The position numbers and the translations under genes were made by a program. This document shows, piece after piece, positions 16,423-28,700 of a stretch of DNA of 64,000 nt. The notes below the pieces were generated by a model. The model was not told the DNA's origin. It did not search any database and saw nothing but the letters and a program-made list of their open reading frames with translations. Within the stretch, counting starts at the first letter, position 1. Each line of letters opens with the position of its first letter. The DNA is from Paramacrobiotus metropolitanus (Eukaryota > Tardigrada > Eutardigrada > Parachela > Macrobiotidae): assembly GCF_019649055.1 (NCBI RefSeq), contig NW_026570291.1, positions 673,891 to 737,890 of the forward strand, in the 5' to 3' direction.

Positions 16423-17526
16423 TTTTGACACTAATTTGTTTGTGCGATGGAATACAGTAATAGAACTGGACAATCTGGTCCACATATTAATGTTGTTCTT
16501 ATATAAGCCGGTAAGGATTGTATACGTCCGTATGCTGCCATTACTGCAGCTTCTATGCCATATGTAGTAATGTACCTTATTATTTCCATTACATATTGTC
16601 ATTATATTGTCTGATTATATTTTACCTGAACAACAAAAGACACAATAACAAATCCGGAGTACGCGGTTAAAGAACATTCTGGACAGATTCGGTACCGCGT
16701 GAGCATTCTTGACAAAAGTCAGCGTTCGTTTTTATAGTTTTGATTGAGTATGTGTGTGCGACTATTCCCTCGCTTTTTTTATTACAAACAATATGGAAAC
16801 GGTAAACAGCGCCAGTCACCATTAACTTCACATTTCACCAGAACATCTGCTGGATGCTTGCTTACTGAATGTGTCTTATTGTATCGTATAACATTTTTTG
16901 TCTGGGTTGTGAATGTCACGACCGAATGCGAGAAATACGCAAAATGCAAAATAGCAAGTAAGTCTAAATTATTGCAAAAACTAGTACTGTAACAGAGTAT
17001 ACTTATGTGCGTAAAAGGAGATTTAAAACACAAATGTGGGCACTGACTGAAATCACTGAATTACATATGTCGCCTTCGACATTGAACTTCAGAGCAGTCT
17101 TTTATTTTCTATTGCACAAATCAAGTATGTATAACAAGATTGTACAGACTGTATCGTCCGCACGCGAAATTGAGAAACCGGAGGCAACAGGCTACGCGTG
17201 TCGGGGCAACGCAACAACAACATAATTTTTGGATCATTTACTCAAAAATTTTTGTAACCTGAATACACCAATAACCAATAGATCATGCCAAGTAAAATGC
17301 ACATGCAACATCCGTCATGATTCGTGCAGACCAAGTGTGTAACGCGCTGCCGGAGAATAAACAGCAACGTGAAAAATACAATGAAATATGAATTAATAAC
17401 ATCTACACATTATTAATTTCTGAATATTCGCGTAATATAATGTACAATATATGGAGAAAATCCAGCTGTTTTGTATTAGCTGGACTTCGGTCAGATAGGT
17501 TTTGTATCACAGAGAGAGGAACGGCA
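16423..17526. other. dioxygenase 5' flank; no supported gene
   Basis: Upstream in-frame Met codons at 16485 and 16602 could extend the dioxygenase N-terminus, but they would bury the signal peptide. Overlapping short frames on both strands at 16744-17033 and 17007-17225 have no recognisable content. Confidence 0.4.
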
Positions 17527-19534
17527 CTATCCTTTGCGGGGTCCCACACCCGGTGATGATTGCGACGGTACTGGTTTCAGTTCGGCCTGGGTCAGTTTGG
17601 TTGGATCGAATTTGTCAGAGTGGATGACAACGCTGGGTGCGCATACACTGCTCAGGTTGTCCACCGGTAGGGCAAAGCAAGAAGTGCTGCAAACAGAAGT
17701 CGATTAAACACACCGTAAAAATTTTACTGATGTTGTTAAAGATAATAAGGACATACTTGTACTCAAAATTATTATCGCTCAATGCTAATTTCCTGTAATA
17801 TAAAGTTGGGAAACCGAAATGTTTGATTTACGGCTTTGATTTCACCGCAAGGTTACTGAACAGTGATTACCATCCAAAATCTGATCCAAAACTCAAAGGT
17901 CACTCGCAGTCACAATTCTCGACACGATCTTTGAACCCAGTTTGCTTTAAACCGTTTAACTAAACTGATAAGGGTCACTTATCCGTTTAACTCTGGAAGA
18001 ATTTCTTAAGAGGAGGCAAGCGTTTGTAACTTGCGGTGGAAATCGTTACTTTTTGCTTGTAGACAGGCAAATACCATACGAGTACTGTGTTTTGCGATTG
18101 CGACAGCAACATTCTACAGATGTGAACGATAGAGTCGGGCGCGTAGTAGTCTTGTTACGGTGTTTACGCCTTTCGCCCTTTAAGGAAGTATAAAGTCCAG
18201 ACAAAATAAGAAAACCCGACAAAGGTTACATTACACAGAAATGCATAAATGGAAAAACCATTGACGCTAACCACACGCAGTGATCCTAGTGTAAAATATA
18301 TGAGTCCAAAGTTTATGCTAGAAAAAAGTGCGCTAAAAAAATCAATTTGGCGGCACTGCCGTCACCGGAAAGACTGTCCCTGACCACGTCCCTGACATTT
18401 GCACCCGATTCGTTGGACTTGAATCAGAATCTGTCAGGCGCATGCAGCGGTAACGCTATGCTGCTTATCGGATACTGTACGCCGTTGCACACGATTGGCT
18501 GCTGCGCACTTGCAAACAATGGAAGGGAACTCCGTCCCTGACCTTATGAATCCAGCAGTTCGGCTTCGCTGCTCACATGATGTGCATCCATGCCATCCCG
18601 CTGCCAGTTAGCGAATTCACAGGATAGCGAATAAAGCATATCACGCTGCTGCATTATTAACTAGGTACTGGTGTCTGTCGCGTTATGGACGCTTGTAACA
18701 AGCGACAAAAATACCGTAAAAGATTTTCCCTGCCGATTGGAAGTTTTATCTTTGGAAAATGTCTAGCTCCGGAAATGGCTGTAGACATAAAACTGAACAC
18801 AAGCTTCTTATGTGTGCAATTTGGCGGCGTTGCCTTAGAACTCAGTACTTCTGTTTTGGCAATATAAATTTTCTCAGGCTTAGTAGTACTGTAATTTCGC
18901 GCTGATCATGATGTCATCGAATGACATAAATTATCGCTGTGCAGTTACTGACGGCCACAAAGAAACACCTGGCAAGATTAGACATAGCAATCGCAGCTAC
19001 TTTAGCAACATAATTAAGTTTTACGTACATTACGTTATACCGTATGCGGTATGTATATGCCATAAACAAAAATGACGAAGTGATTATTTATGACAAAATT
19101 ATTACTTATAAAGATAACTCAAGCGATAGTTATGGACTTTTATCGTCGTACTACCAGTATGATCAACAGAAAACAAAAAAAATTTAACAATAATGCAAAA
19201 TGTAATAATGTTGTACTGTACATACCTGCCATCGGGGTTTGTGCGAATGCTTTGCGAGAACATCTGGCCGTTCTTCACGAAATAGGTCGCCAGAGCCGGT
19301 GTGAAGTGATTGGATGACTGGCCTGTACAACGGCAGTAAAACAAGCATTATATCTGCGCGTCTAAAGTGACCAATGGCTCTAACTAGCCGAGTATAGCGT
19401 AGTGCGAAGTGCGTACCCAAGTGCGGATTGGACAGGCACGGACTCGGCTCTTCTTTGTCCTTTTTGCGCTGGTGCAGTGCCAACGTCTCATGCACTCGCG
19501 GAGCAACAAAACTGGCTGCCGGTATGGATGCCAT
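17527..19534 (-). CDS. Small four-exon protein of unknown function, 136 residues
   Basis: I do not recognise a family. Four exons join with exact phase: 19534-19417 (ends in a split Gly codon), 19322-19226, 17792-17757 (36 nt) and 17686-17527, total 411 nt. All junctions are GT..AG. The product begins MASIPAASFVAPRVHETLAL and continues through a charged HQRKKDKEEP segment. It then has NHFTPALATYFVKNGQMF, RKLALSDNNFEYNTSCFALP and a Pro/Ser-rich tail ending PSQSSPGVGPRKG. There is no signal peptide or membrane segment. The length, NPHLG-like and aromatic-Asn motifs are of the kind seen in small axonemal or structural proteins, but that is only an impression. Support is the perfect phase agreement over three introns, one of them 1.4 kb. 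Transcript evidence would be decisive. Confidence 0.6.
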
Positions 19535-20804
19535 CTCGTGCAGTGTTGATCGTCGAAAGGGGGAATTTTCGAAAGAATACACAACAAAGCCAACGTGGAG
19601 CCTCTTTGCGAATGCCAAATATTTTTTAATAATAAACGCGGCGGTGTGCAACTAGAGATATTGGAAGATTTTAATGGTAAGGAGCGCTGCAGTTGTGTTG
19701 GGAATATTATGGTTTACGGCAGTCGACAGTCGATACAACGTTAACGAAGTTACTTGGTTCGATGCAATCACTACAAAGCATCAATGCATTGCGGAGCCGT
19801 CGGATTGGTGCAAGCGGCGGAGGTGGGAGCGTAACTTTGTTCGACGATTTTGTAAGCAGGCAAAGTTCTATCTGACAAGGACGCTGGAGTTGGCGATAGC
19901 GATTGTTGTAGCTGTTGCTGCAGTCTTGTACAGGCTTTGTCAAAGAGGGTCAGACATGAGAGTGGAGCGTGATTCGTCTACCAACCACTGTTAAACATTT
20001 GCCGAACGAGCGCTTTCTAATTAGCTAGCGAGAAAGTTCATTTTCTACACGTGCCAATCGTTTTTCGTTTTAAAACAGTAGTTACCGGAAAGTGTACTAC
20101 TCGGTTCGCAATACAAGGAGAAAATCAGACTACGATATCGTAATTCAAATTCTGCGAATAAATGCGCGCTTTGGCAGCGTTTGCTGCCAATTCGAATGGA
20201 AGATCAGCAGAAACGTTGGTAACAAAATCGAATCAGGTATTAGAGTTTTGTTTACTTTCCGCCATGGAGATTGCGGAAATTAAATTTTAATAAATAGTTC
20301 TAGCGATTAGTTTATACGAGTACTGAAAACGAGAGCTTTGCAGTTTCTTGAAATTATCAAGTAGTACCGGGTGTTAAGCGCTGGTTAGAAGCCCAGTAAT
20401 TCAGGAATTTAAACTTTGAACATAAAAAACTGCTGCAAAAATTTAAGCCCCAGTTTGTGGTAAAGCAGGTGATATACATCGTCCGTGAAAAAGTGAAGGC
20501 AATATTATTTGCTTATGCAAATCAGGTACGATCATACGAGTAAGTACTTAATTCCCACTAAATCATGAAGTTTTAAGCGCACTTGAAGCCGGTTTATTAT
20601 GCCTGTATTATGTCCTCTTAGTACAAGCTAATGATAACGACACGTTGTAAAAAGTAAGTACAATCTCAGCAAAAATTGATTGGCGTGCGTGTAAAGCGGA
20701 GCATCAGTAAACATGCCGGTGAAAAGTCATGAAAAAATAAAGCAAATGGAGGATAATTTCGCCAGTAGCAAAAAGTAAAAGTGTATCGGTATCTAATTAG
20801 CAAA
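19535..20804. other. intergenic; no supported gene
   Basis: A 106-codon plus frame at 19674-19994 starts with a signal-peptide-like stretch (MVRSAAVVLGILWFTAVDS) and has a WCKRRRW cluster, but other long frames overlap it and I see no donor or homology. A short secreted protein is possible and unproven. The rest is AT-rich. Confidence 0.35.
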
Positions 20805-23800
20805 TCACTTCGTCCACGACTGGTTCTTGATGGCTCCGGCAGCCAGTTGGGCGAATTTAGTCCAGGCACCCTGCGATTCTTGGTTAGCACCGAATGACTG
20901 GGCCGGCAAATGTTGTCCAAGAAGGCCGAAAATAATCTGCTTGAGCATCTGCAAAAGCATTTCCATGCGGGCATGCTTATGGCGGTTGCTACTGTTACAG
21001 CATACATGACTTGGAAAAATGCCGGTAATTACGGATAACGCGTCTAAATGTAAACCATGTGACAGCTGCATTATAAATAATCGCAATTTATGCATGACGG
21101 TTTTGTGCCAAACTATTTCCAACTAAATTGCCCTTGTTGCAATACCACCGTGAACTCACTTTGAAAATGGAATTTTCGGATTTATTCTCGGCTTGACCAC
21201 CGCCAAGGGCGCCCTGTTGTAACAAAAATCATAAAGAGCATGAATCGTACAGTTAACGGATTCAACAAATTTCGCTAACTTTTGTTTTCTATGATTTAGC
21301 TACAACTATGCTAAACATGATAAATAAGCAATTCAAAGGTCTCTGCAATTAGTGGCAATTATTCTCAGCAATCTTTTTATTTCTTTAGCATAAAAAGCGT
21401 TATATGCAAATTAGGGATGTGGTTCTTTACCTTCATAAAGAATCCAAGCAGTGCATCTACAACGAAAATAAGAATAAGAATCTGGCCGTGAATCCCGTCA
21501 ATGTTAAATTTAACTAGAAGCGAGCAAGCTAATGCGCATGCGGTACTTCTATGCTTTTCTAAATTATTCAAATGCTGTGATCTACCGAATTTGCATCTTT
21601 TTGAGCAATCGATAAATTTCGAGCTCTTATTATAGCGTCATATTGTAAATATTGCACTTACTGGGATTATCCAATCCTCCTGTAAAAAAATAGAAGACGA
21701 CATCAGTATGAGCACAGTGCGCAAAGATCGGTATACTGTCATGAGGACACTAAACACATTAATAAAAAGTACGAAACTTTGAAATATTAGTCTGTGTAAT
21801 TGTATTCAAAGTTTTAAGTTGGTATATGGTATTTATCATGTGTTGACAGCGGAAAACAACTTTTTCTGGAAAAAACAAGGAAAAAAAGGGATGTCGACGG
21901 ACTGGAACTCTGGCTATTCTAGCCCTAGCAGTGTAAGTAATGCACAACAGCCCCTAATGAGTCAGTACTGTCAGTCAATATTATAGACTCAGCACTCAGT
22001 CAGTCAACATTACGTACTCGTACAAGAGGCAAAAAGGATGGTGTTCGGTTTCGTACGCAGGCTGCGGCGCCTACTGAACGTCCGTGTAATCTTAGCACTG
22101 CAAACTGCGGGGGCTTTCGGTTGCTCAATCTCTTGCCTGGCCTGGTGGACCCCTCTTCAACAACCAAGACACTTCGCTTGCGCAGAAGTGCCTTTGTTAA
22201 CAATCAGCATGCTAAGGCACAGCCTAATCTCAGTTAGACCCCTCAGATGGATCCTACGCATTCCACCGTTCACCACCCAAGCCCCCCTATCGTGGAGTTA
22301 CAGCTAGCCCGGTGCACTAGCCGGCAAAAGTTTGAAATGTTTCATCGCTGCACGTGAGACTCTTAGCGCCACGCCATGTACTGCACTTGCACGGTAGTAA
22401 AGTACTGCACGGTATCAGTTCGCACAAGTACAGTACGAGTAAGTAATAATTCGGGATAATTATTATGATTGTATAATTTCTATTGTACCGTGTCGTAGTA
22501 CTGTTAATACGTTTGTAATACGATATTACACCGGACCGAGAGTACCGCAAGTATCGGCAATATCGTGTACACAAAATTAGGAAAAGCTGTATTTTCATGG
22601 TGTAATAACTAACAATCGATATTATTTTACGTCAATGTTGCGTAATTGCAGTTATTCCTAATGGTTTTTAACGTGCAATTTGAGGAGATGAAATGCTTCT
22701 TCACCATTCTGCTAAGCGTTTTCTGCTAAATTTAATTTAATTGCAGTCGGCTGCATCCGTACTTTGATAGAATCTTAATTTCCGCTGCTGATGTTACCGA
22801 TCGAGCCGTAGCAATGCATCGTCAGTAATGCATTTTTTACATTAGCAAACCACACATGCACTGCAACCACAACATCAATTACCTATGATGTAAATATGCA
22901 AGTGCTTTCTTACCTATTAAAGGTGCAACTTTGCTGTAAGAAAATAGAACAACAATCAGCGTCAGGTATACCAAGAATAGTACTGAAATTTTGTTTTCAC
23001 TGAAAACAAAATTTCAGTACTATTCTTCTTTATATATTTATGTATAATTAATGACACAAATCAAATTTTGTTTAAGAACAGTACCTAACGATGTCCATGG
23101 GATTTGATGGTGCCGCAGCTGCTCCGTCATCTTTTTTCTTACCGAAAAGACCCTTGACACCACTCAGAATACCACCCAAACCACCACCTTCTCCACCACC
23201 GGTCAACTGGGCCTGAACGGTGCTGCAATTATTATGAGCGCAAATTTTAATCCGAAGTTGTAAAAAAACCTTTTCTGCAAACCAAAGGATTGAGGAACAA
23301 TTTAAAATCTTTACTTGTAGACTGCGTACCTGAAGAAGCTTTAAAATCTATTAATCGTATATTTGTGTATAGCCAAAAAGCTCCAGACTTTTTATTCTAA
23401 TGAGTACTCGGTCTTATTCAGTAAAGCCAATACACGTACAAAAATACCTGCGTGCACACTAATTAAAGTGACACAAATTTAAGAAATAAATTAAATTATA
23501 AACAAATAAAATAGCAAGTACGTTCTACTAGTTCAGCGCTCGAAAAATATAAAATTATTGATCTGACTCTTGCGGACAAAATTTGCAGCAGTACCCAGAG
23601 TACGTTTCCCATTAATTACCGCATTCAATCCCAAGACTGTTGTACCTTTCCTGTTTGTCATTCATGTAATCGTGTAATCACCGGTACTTACTACATATGC
23701 ATACCACCCAGAGCAGAATAATAATTATTAGTTATTACGCACTCAAAATAAAAAATTAACGAGTCTACTGTACGAGTACAATAATAAGCTATTATGAAAA

Positions 23801-24136
23801 TTGTTATAGCAAAATGATTTAACAGAGTATTATAATATTTGATAACAATATTTTCGATTGCTTAATATCTCCGGAAGAGCATGTACGTATAAGTTGCAGT
23901 GCATTCAAAGTATAATTAACAAATACGAAATTCTGTTATTTCGGCACTGATTTCGGTGAGAAGGCCCGGAAAACGGAATATATAACGTCTTGTTATTTAA
24001 CGTACTGTTTGGCCAGTTCCATTGCAACATTTTCCTTATTCCCACCGAACACATTGAGCAATTCCGACCAGTTGGACTTGACGGCGTTCTGCTGGTTGGG
24101 CGCCAGAGCACCCATAATATTCTGAGCCATTTCCAT
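20805..24136 (-). CDS. Gly/Ala-rich small protein of unknown function, exons A to E (joins partly unresolved)
   Basis: No family recognised. Likely exons on the minus strand: A 24136-24006 (MEMAQNIMGALAPNQQNAVK, then SNWSELLNVFGGNKENVAM); B 23222-23085 (VQAQLTGGGEGGGLGGILSG, VKGLFGKKKDDGAAAAPSNP); a possible 18-nt micro-exon 21679-21662; D 21213-21160 (GALGGGQAENKSENSIFK); E 20948-20805 (MLKQIIFGLLGQHLPAQSFG, ANQESQGAWTKFAQLAAGAI, stop). Exons A and E both contain NQ-x5-W and Leu/Ala-rich segments and may be diverged repeats flanking a Gly-rich linker. D to E is phase-exact, and so is A to B. The canonical donor of B (GTACTG) leaves two bases that break D, while a phase-0 donor (GTTAGG) is weak. 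Either the join is wrong or one base is missing. There is no signal peptide. Confidence 0.45.
22973..23027. repeat. perfect 55-bp palindrome, 27-bp arms, 1-base spacer
   Basis: Arm 22973-22999 starts AAGAATAGTACTGAAATTTT; arm 23001-23027 is its exact reverse complement, and the centre is C at 23000. It lies in an intron of the Gly-rich gene. An RNA from it would fold into a near-loopless hairpin. Confidence 0.95.
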
Positions 24137-24570
24137 GGTGTAGTAGGAATTAAAAAGAATCGTAAACGGTAAAAAGATGCTGGCAACAGCAGCGGTACAC
24201 CGACAACAAAAACCAGATCAGAATTACGTGGGGTTCCTTTATGCTGCAACGGAAAACCGGCCTTGGTAGAAATTTTCGCGTGCGCGCGCTGTGCGTGGCT
24301 GCAGCCCCAATGTATGAAGTTGAAAATAGACTTTCCTTTTCTTATAACATACAAGAAACCTGGATACGCTTTTGGACCAGTTCCGTTGCGCAAGTGGTAT
24401 GTCTGCCGTTTTGCACCCGAACAGTTTTCGGCAACTTAGCATATCTACCACACTATACACGCAGGAGAAAGATGTAATAAAAATACCGGGTTATAACTTG
24501 GATGACTCACATACACGTGCACCGTATATATAAATATATCTTACATTTCATATTTCTCCATATTCTCCAG

Positions 24571-24824
24571 AACGCCGGAACTGCACACACCAGTTCGACA
24601 GGGTTTCGGCTTCGATGATGGCTTGCGGCGCAACAGCTGCGATCGGGTCAGACAATGCTTATTTATCTTGCGGCCCCGACGATGCACACGGTCTTATAAC
24701 ATTATACGCGGCCAACAAAAATCCGGCAGGTTTATGTTGGTACAACAATGCCCGGCTCTATCAAAAAGCACTTGATCAGCGATGCAAATTCAAAAACGGT
24801 TATGCAACCGTTTTACTACTTTAA
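24571..24824 (+). CDS. Possible terminal exon of a Cys-rich secreted or lectin-like protein
   Basis: Weak candidate. After an acceptor (TTCTCCAG at 24570) a frame runs to TAA at 24822 with five spaced Cys: NCTHQFDRV, MMACGATAAIGSDNAYLSCG, PAGLCWYNNARLYQKALDQR, then CKFKNGYATV. The spacing recalls small disulfide or galactose-binding lectin domains, but I cannot assign a family and no upstream exon was found. It could also be chance coding in a GC-richer patch. It lies between the Gly-rich gene and the GPCR, which are both on the other strand. Confidence 0.25.
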
Positions 24825-25753
24825 TACGAGTACGTATGTGAGTGTACAACCCAACGATCCGGATAGTGGGTAGTGGGTACTTGTACTGAATGGTTAAAAC
24901 GAAAAAATAATGTTGAAAATCTTTGCAACAAATTAACAAACCGGCCGGAAAGGAGGATGAATCTACAGCTATTGATCTTCCGGCTGCTCTCGTATTACAC
25001 ATCAATTTTGCGATGGTTCTTTATACGTTGTCATAATTGATTACCGGCTGAACATCGCTCTTTTCACAGTTGCAGTGCATATATTGGTGATCCTTTTCTG
25101 AGACATTTATAATATACAGATTTTTGCTTTTCTTATCACCCCATTAAAGCATTTCTTTATATAACTTGTACCATGATAATATAAAAAATGTAATTAATTT
25201 CAAAAAATGCAAACTTCCATTGGCATGCACCCATAAGCGCCGCCAAGAAAGTGTCGACAATAAATTCCCAATTGCAAACTTACAGTACGTATGGTCATTT
25301 TACGGTGATACTGATATTAAGCGGTTACTAAGTTTTGTTAAGTAGCGGTATTGCTTTCTTAGAAATTTCACGTTATAGCAATTCCTCTTACTTTCATGCG
25401 TCAACCGCAAAGATTGGCGATAGATCTGTTATTTAAACGCACATTATAGTAGCACCGAAGCACATACAACAGCATGTAAAGGTATATCAAAACTGTCAGC
25501 ATTGTGCTAATAATACCAGGGTCGACGTCAGTGGTCTGTACACAATGGATAATTTTATTAGAAAGCAGTACTTGAAAGCAGTACTTGTATATTACATTTA
25601 TGCAGTTCACAGAATTCATTGGCTTGTAAACAGAAAAAATAAAAAAGTACAATTAAGTTTAATTTCCGATATCGGTTCATCCGTCGCGCGCTTATCGTGG
25701 TCGTATCCGAATGTGGCGTAATATGATCATGCACGCTTGCCAGCATCCTGCGA

Positions 25754-28700
25754 TCAGCGCATCCGCTGCTCCCGCTGCGCCCGGGATTTGAACGTAATGA
25801 TGAGGCGTGGACTGCCCTCGGCGCCGGCATACTTGTACGGACTGGTGGTGTAGCCGGCGCACATGTTCATGTTGCGTAGACCGACGGCCACCGGACCCTT
25901 AACCACCTGACACCGGACCTTCTTGGAGGAGCGCACGGAGCCCAACTTGCTGCCGGGCAGTTTGCCACCGATATGGCAAAAGTTGAACACACCGTAGATC
26001 ACCGGATTGAGGATCACACTGCCCATACCTAAATGTGCCATACAAACAGGTCAGCTGCAGAGTTCACGGACGCTTAATACCAAGGTGTCGTCGATTTTAG
26101 CGGCGAAATTCAGGGGTGTCTTGTATAAATAACGGTACGATACGCTAATCATAGCGGCAAATAAAGGTGATGTTTTTGTGTAAGTAGGAATTAATAGTTC
26201 AGCTAACGCTTTTCAGATCAGCGTAACTGAATTCGAAGGAAAACCTACGCACCTTAATTGATCTATTCAGTGCTCTTGTGAAGGTATTGTATTTTATCAA
26301 TTACAAACCCCGTAATACTGTAAAGTCCTCTGGAGATTGCCTGATTACGTTCTTAAAAAAGTAAAAAATGAAACATTCCTTCTAGATCTGGAAAGCGTAC
26401 GTGCGAAACAAATAACGACCCTGGACTATCACTATCATTCGATAATAAACGGCGGATTTTATATAGAGCTAATTTCCCATCTAGCTACAATCGCTAATTG
26501 TGCTGTAACAATAAGGTAAAGCAATTATTAAAAACTCGATTAAACAGCGACATACTTAATAAATATTTTATTTGAATACCGGCAAACCAATCCTGTGATG
26601 TAAGCCGTTATGAAACATTTATAGGCATTGTGCAACACAACTTCGAAAGACAACACTTCGTCGAAGTAATGGAAAATCATGGAAAAGTATATTAAAGAAT
26701 GTTTGCCGTTTATCAGCCTGCAGCATGTGGCATGGACAGCACGGTATGTTAATAAGCAAATCCGTCAGAAATTTAATTAGGTAGTTACGGAGTACGCTGA
26801 TCATTAGCCCCGTTCACCGGGGCACACCCTTCTGTACGCAATAGAAATTAGCAGCTAATTAATCGTAACAAATATGTCACTATTCTCCGCATGCTTCTGT
26901 AGAAACCTTACCGAAACAGAAAATCATATTCAGCGGCTCGTTTTCGATATTAATTTGCAGGAGGAAGCAGAACATCCCGACGTAATACGGCGCTGCAATA
27001 ACAACCTAAACTTATTAAATTTTCACGGTGCATAGCCTTTAGCAGACGTAAACATATACTGGCATGTTTATCAACCGGACAAAGTTCATATCCTGGGCGT
27101 GAAAAGGTCACTCAGATCTGCTTACCCCAACAGACAATGAAGCAGATAACAAACATGAGCGTCATCCATAGGGTCCGCCGGCGGGCAGCGGAGTACAGGG
27201 CGCGACGGACGCATGCCTGCTGCTGATAGGGAAACTCCACGTCACCGGGACCTGGATAAATGCAAACAGAAAAAACGGATCAGCGCCTGGACCAGGATAC
27301 CGGCTTAATAATACATAACGGCGAGTTAATCATAGCGTAAACGCTTACAATTAGGTAAATGTGCCCATATATGGTTTTTCAGCACAGATCAAGGTCATGG
27401 GATCAAATATCACTTGATTATGCTGGAGACTTCCTTGTTTAAGAATAAATATAGGTCACTGTGCATAATTCAGTCATCCGGTCTGGATCGCATTCGTTGA
27501 AATTCAATGTCAAATCGAAGGACGCAGCACAGAAAACAACCTGATGCATTTTACATACCGTGCGGTATGTAAGCTCTTATTAGCCGTTGTTAATCTGTTA
27601 ACCATGCACGGTTTTCACATTTCTACAAACTACTGTTAGTTCATGCAGGCGGAAGGAAAGGAAGTAATAGTAATTATAGTGGAGATCATATAAATACATG
27701 TTATGATCTCAATAAATTATAATCTTTGCAAAATGGTGTAAAAATATTGTGCGAGAATTTGTAAAAATAACAAGTGCATCTACTTACTTGTACATATAGT
27801 TAGAAAATGATTATTCTTGCTTATCGAACCAAAAGTTACGCGGATCCAGTGTTGTTTTTGATTTTTTATACGTTAAATGTTTAAAACAAACACAGCTCAC
27901 CAGTCAGTGTACAGAGTGGTACAATTGTTTTGGACCTCAAAATTCAGCTTTGTGACTTCAAGCGCAACTGATCAATGAGATTAAGTAATTATTTATGTCC
28001 TTATTGTTTAACATCGCAATTGAAATCGAGAAATACGGGTGTTCTCTAGCTTAGCACGCCCACTAGTTGGATATCGGAATAAACGAAATCTGTTGTTTCC
28101 TCGGTGTAACGTAATTAAATTATCTTTCCTCATAAGCTCTGTGCTCAGGGTCTTCGAATTGTCGCTCCGGGTTTCCCTGTAACCATGTCTTCGCAATTTT
28201 TTTCGCTTTTTCAAAATTCTAATTGCGTCTTCGTAACTTTATTTCAAGAATACTTACAATCATGTCAATACGAAATTTGTTAAAATAATTGATTTTCTGC
28301 TTATATAATTATGATTTATATATCTATATAATCATGCCATTCATATTTCATACTATGGAATTTAACATAAGCTACAGAGCAATCGCTTACATTTAGACCG
28401 GTGTAGAAACACCCGCCTTATTTTTTTAACTACGGTCTATACTCACATAATCTGCTTCTTGATAAAAGCGTTTTTCATAGACAAGGGTAAACCAGCCTAT
28501 TTAGGACACACCGGACGTACATGTTCCAGTAAAAATGTCCACTGAATAATAATACCTGACGCCAGGCGTGACTCTTTGGTGATCCTGGTGAATATGGCCA
28601 CATAACAGAGGATCATAATGCATACCGGCACGAAGAACATGATGGCCACAGTGTAGGCCGTGTACACTACTTCCTGCCATTTATCCGTGTAGGCCCCATG

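Noticed and set aside
22038-22307. 89-codon plus frame with Arg/Leu-rich start, and a nearby MSTDWNSGYSSPSS start with GTAAGT donor (21890)
   Set aside because: The donor is attractive but I could not find an in-phase second exon. The 22038 frame overlaps a minus frame of similar length and has no homology.
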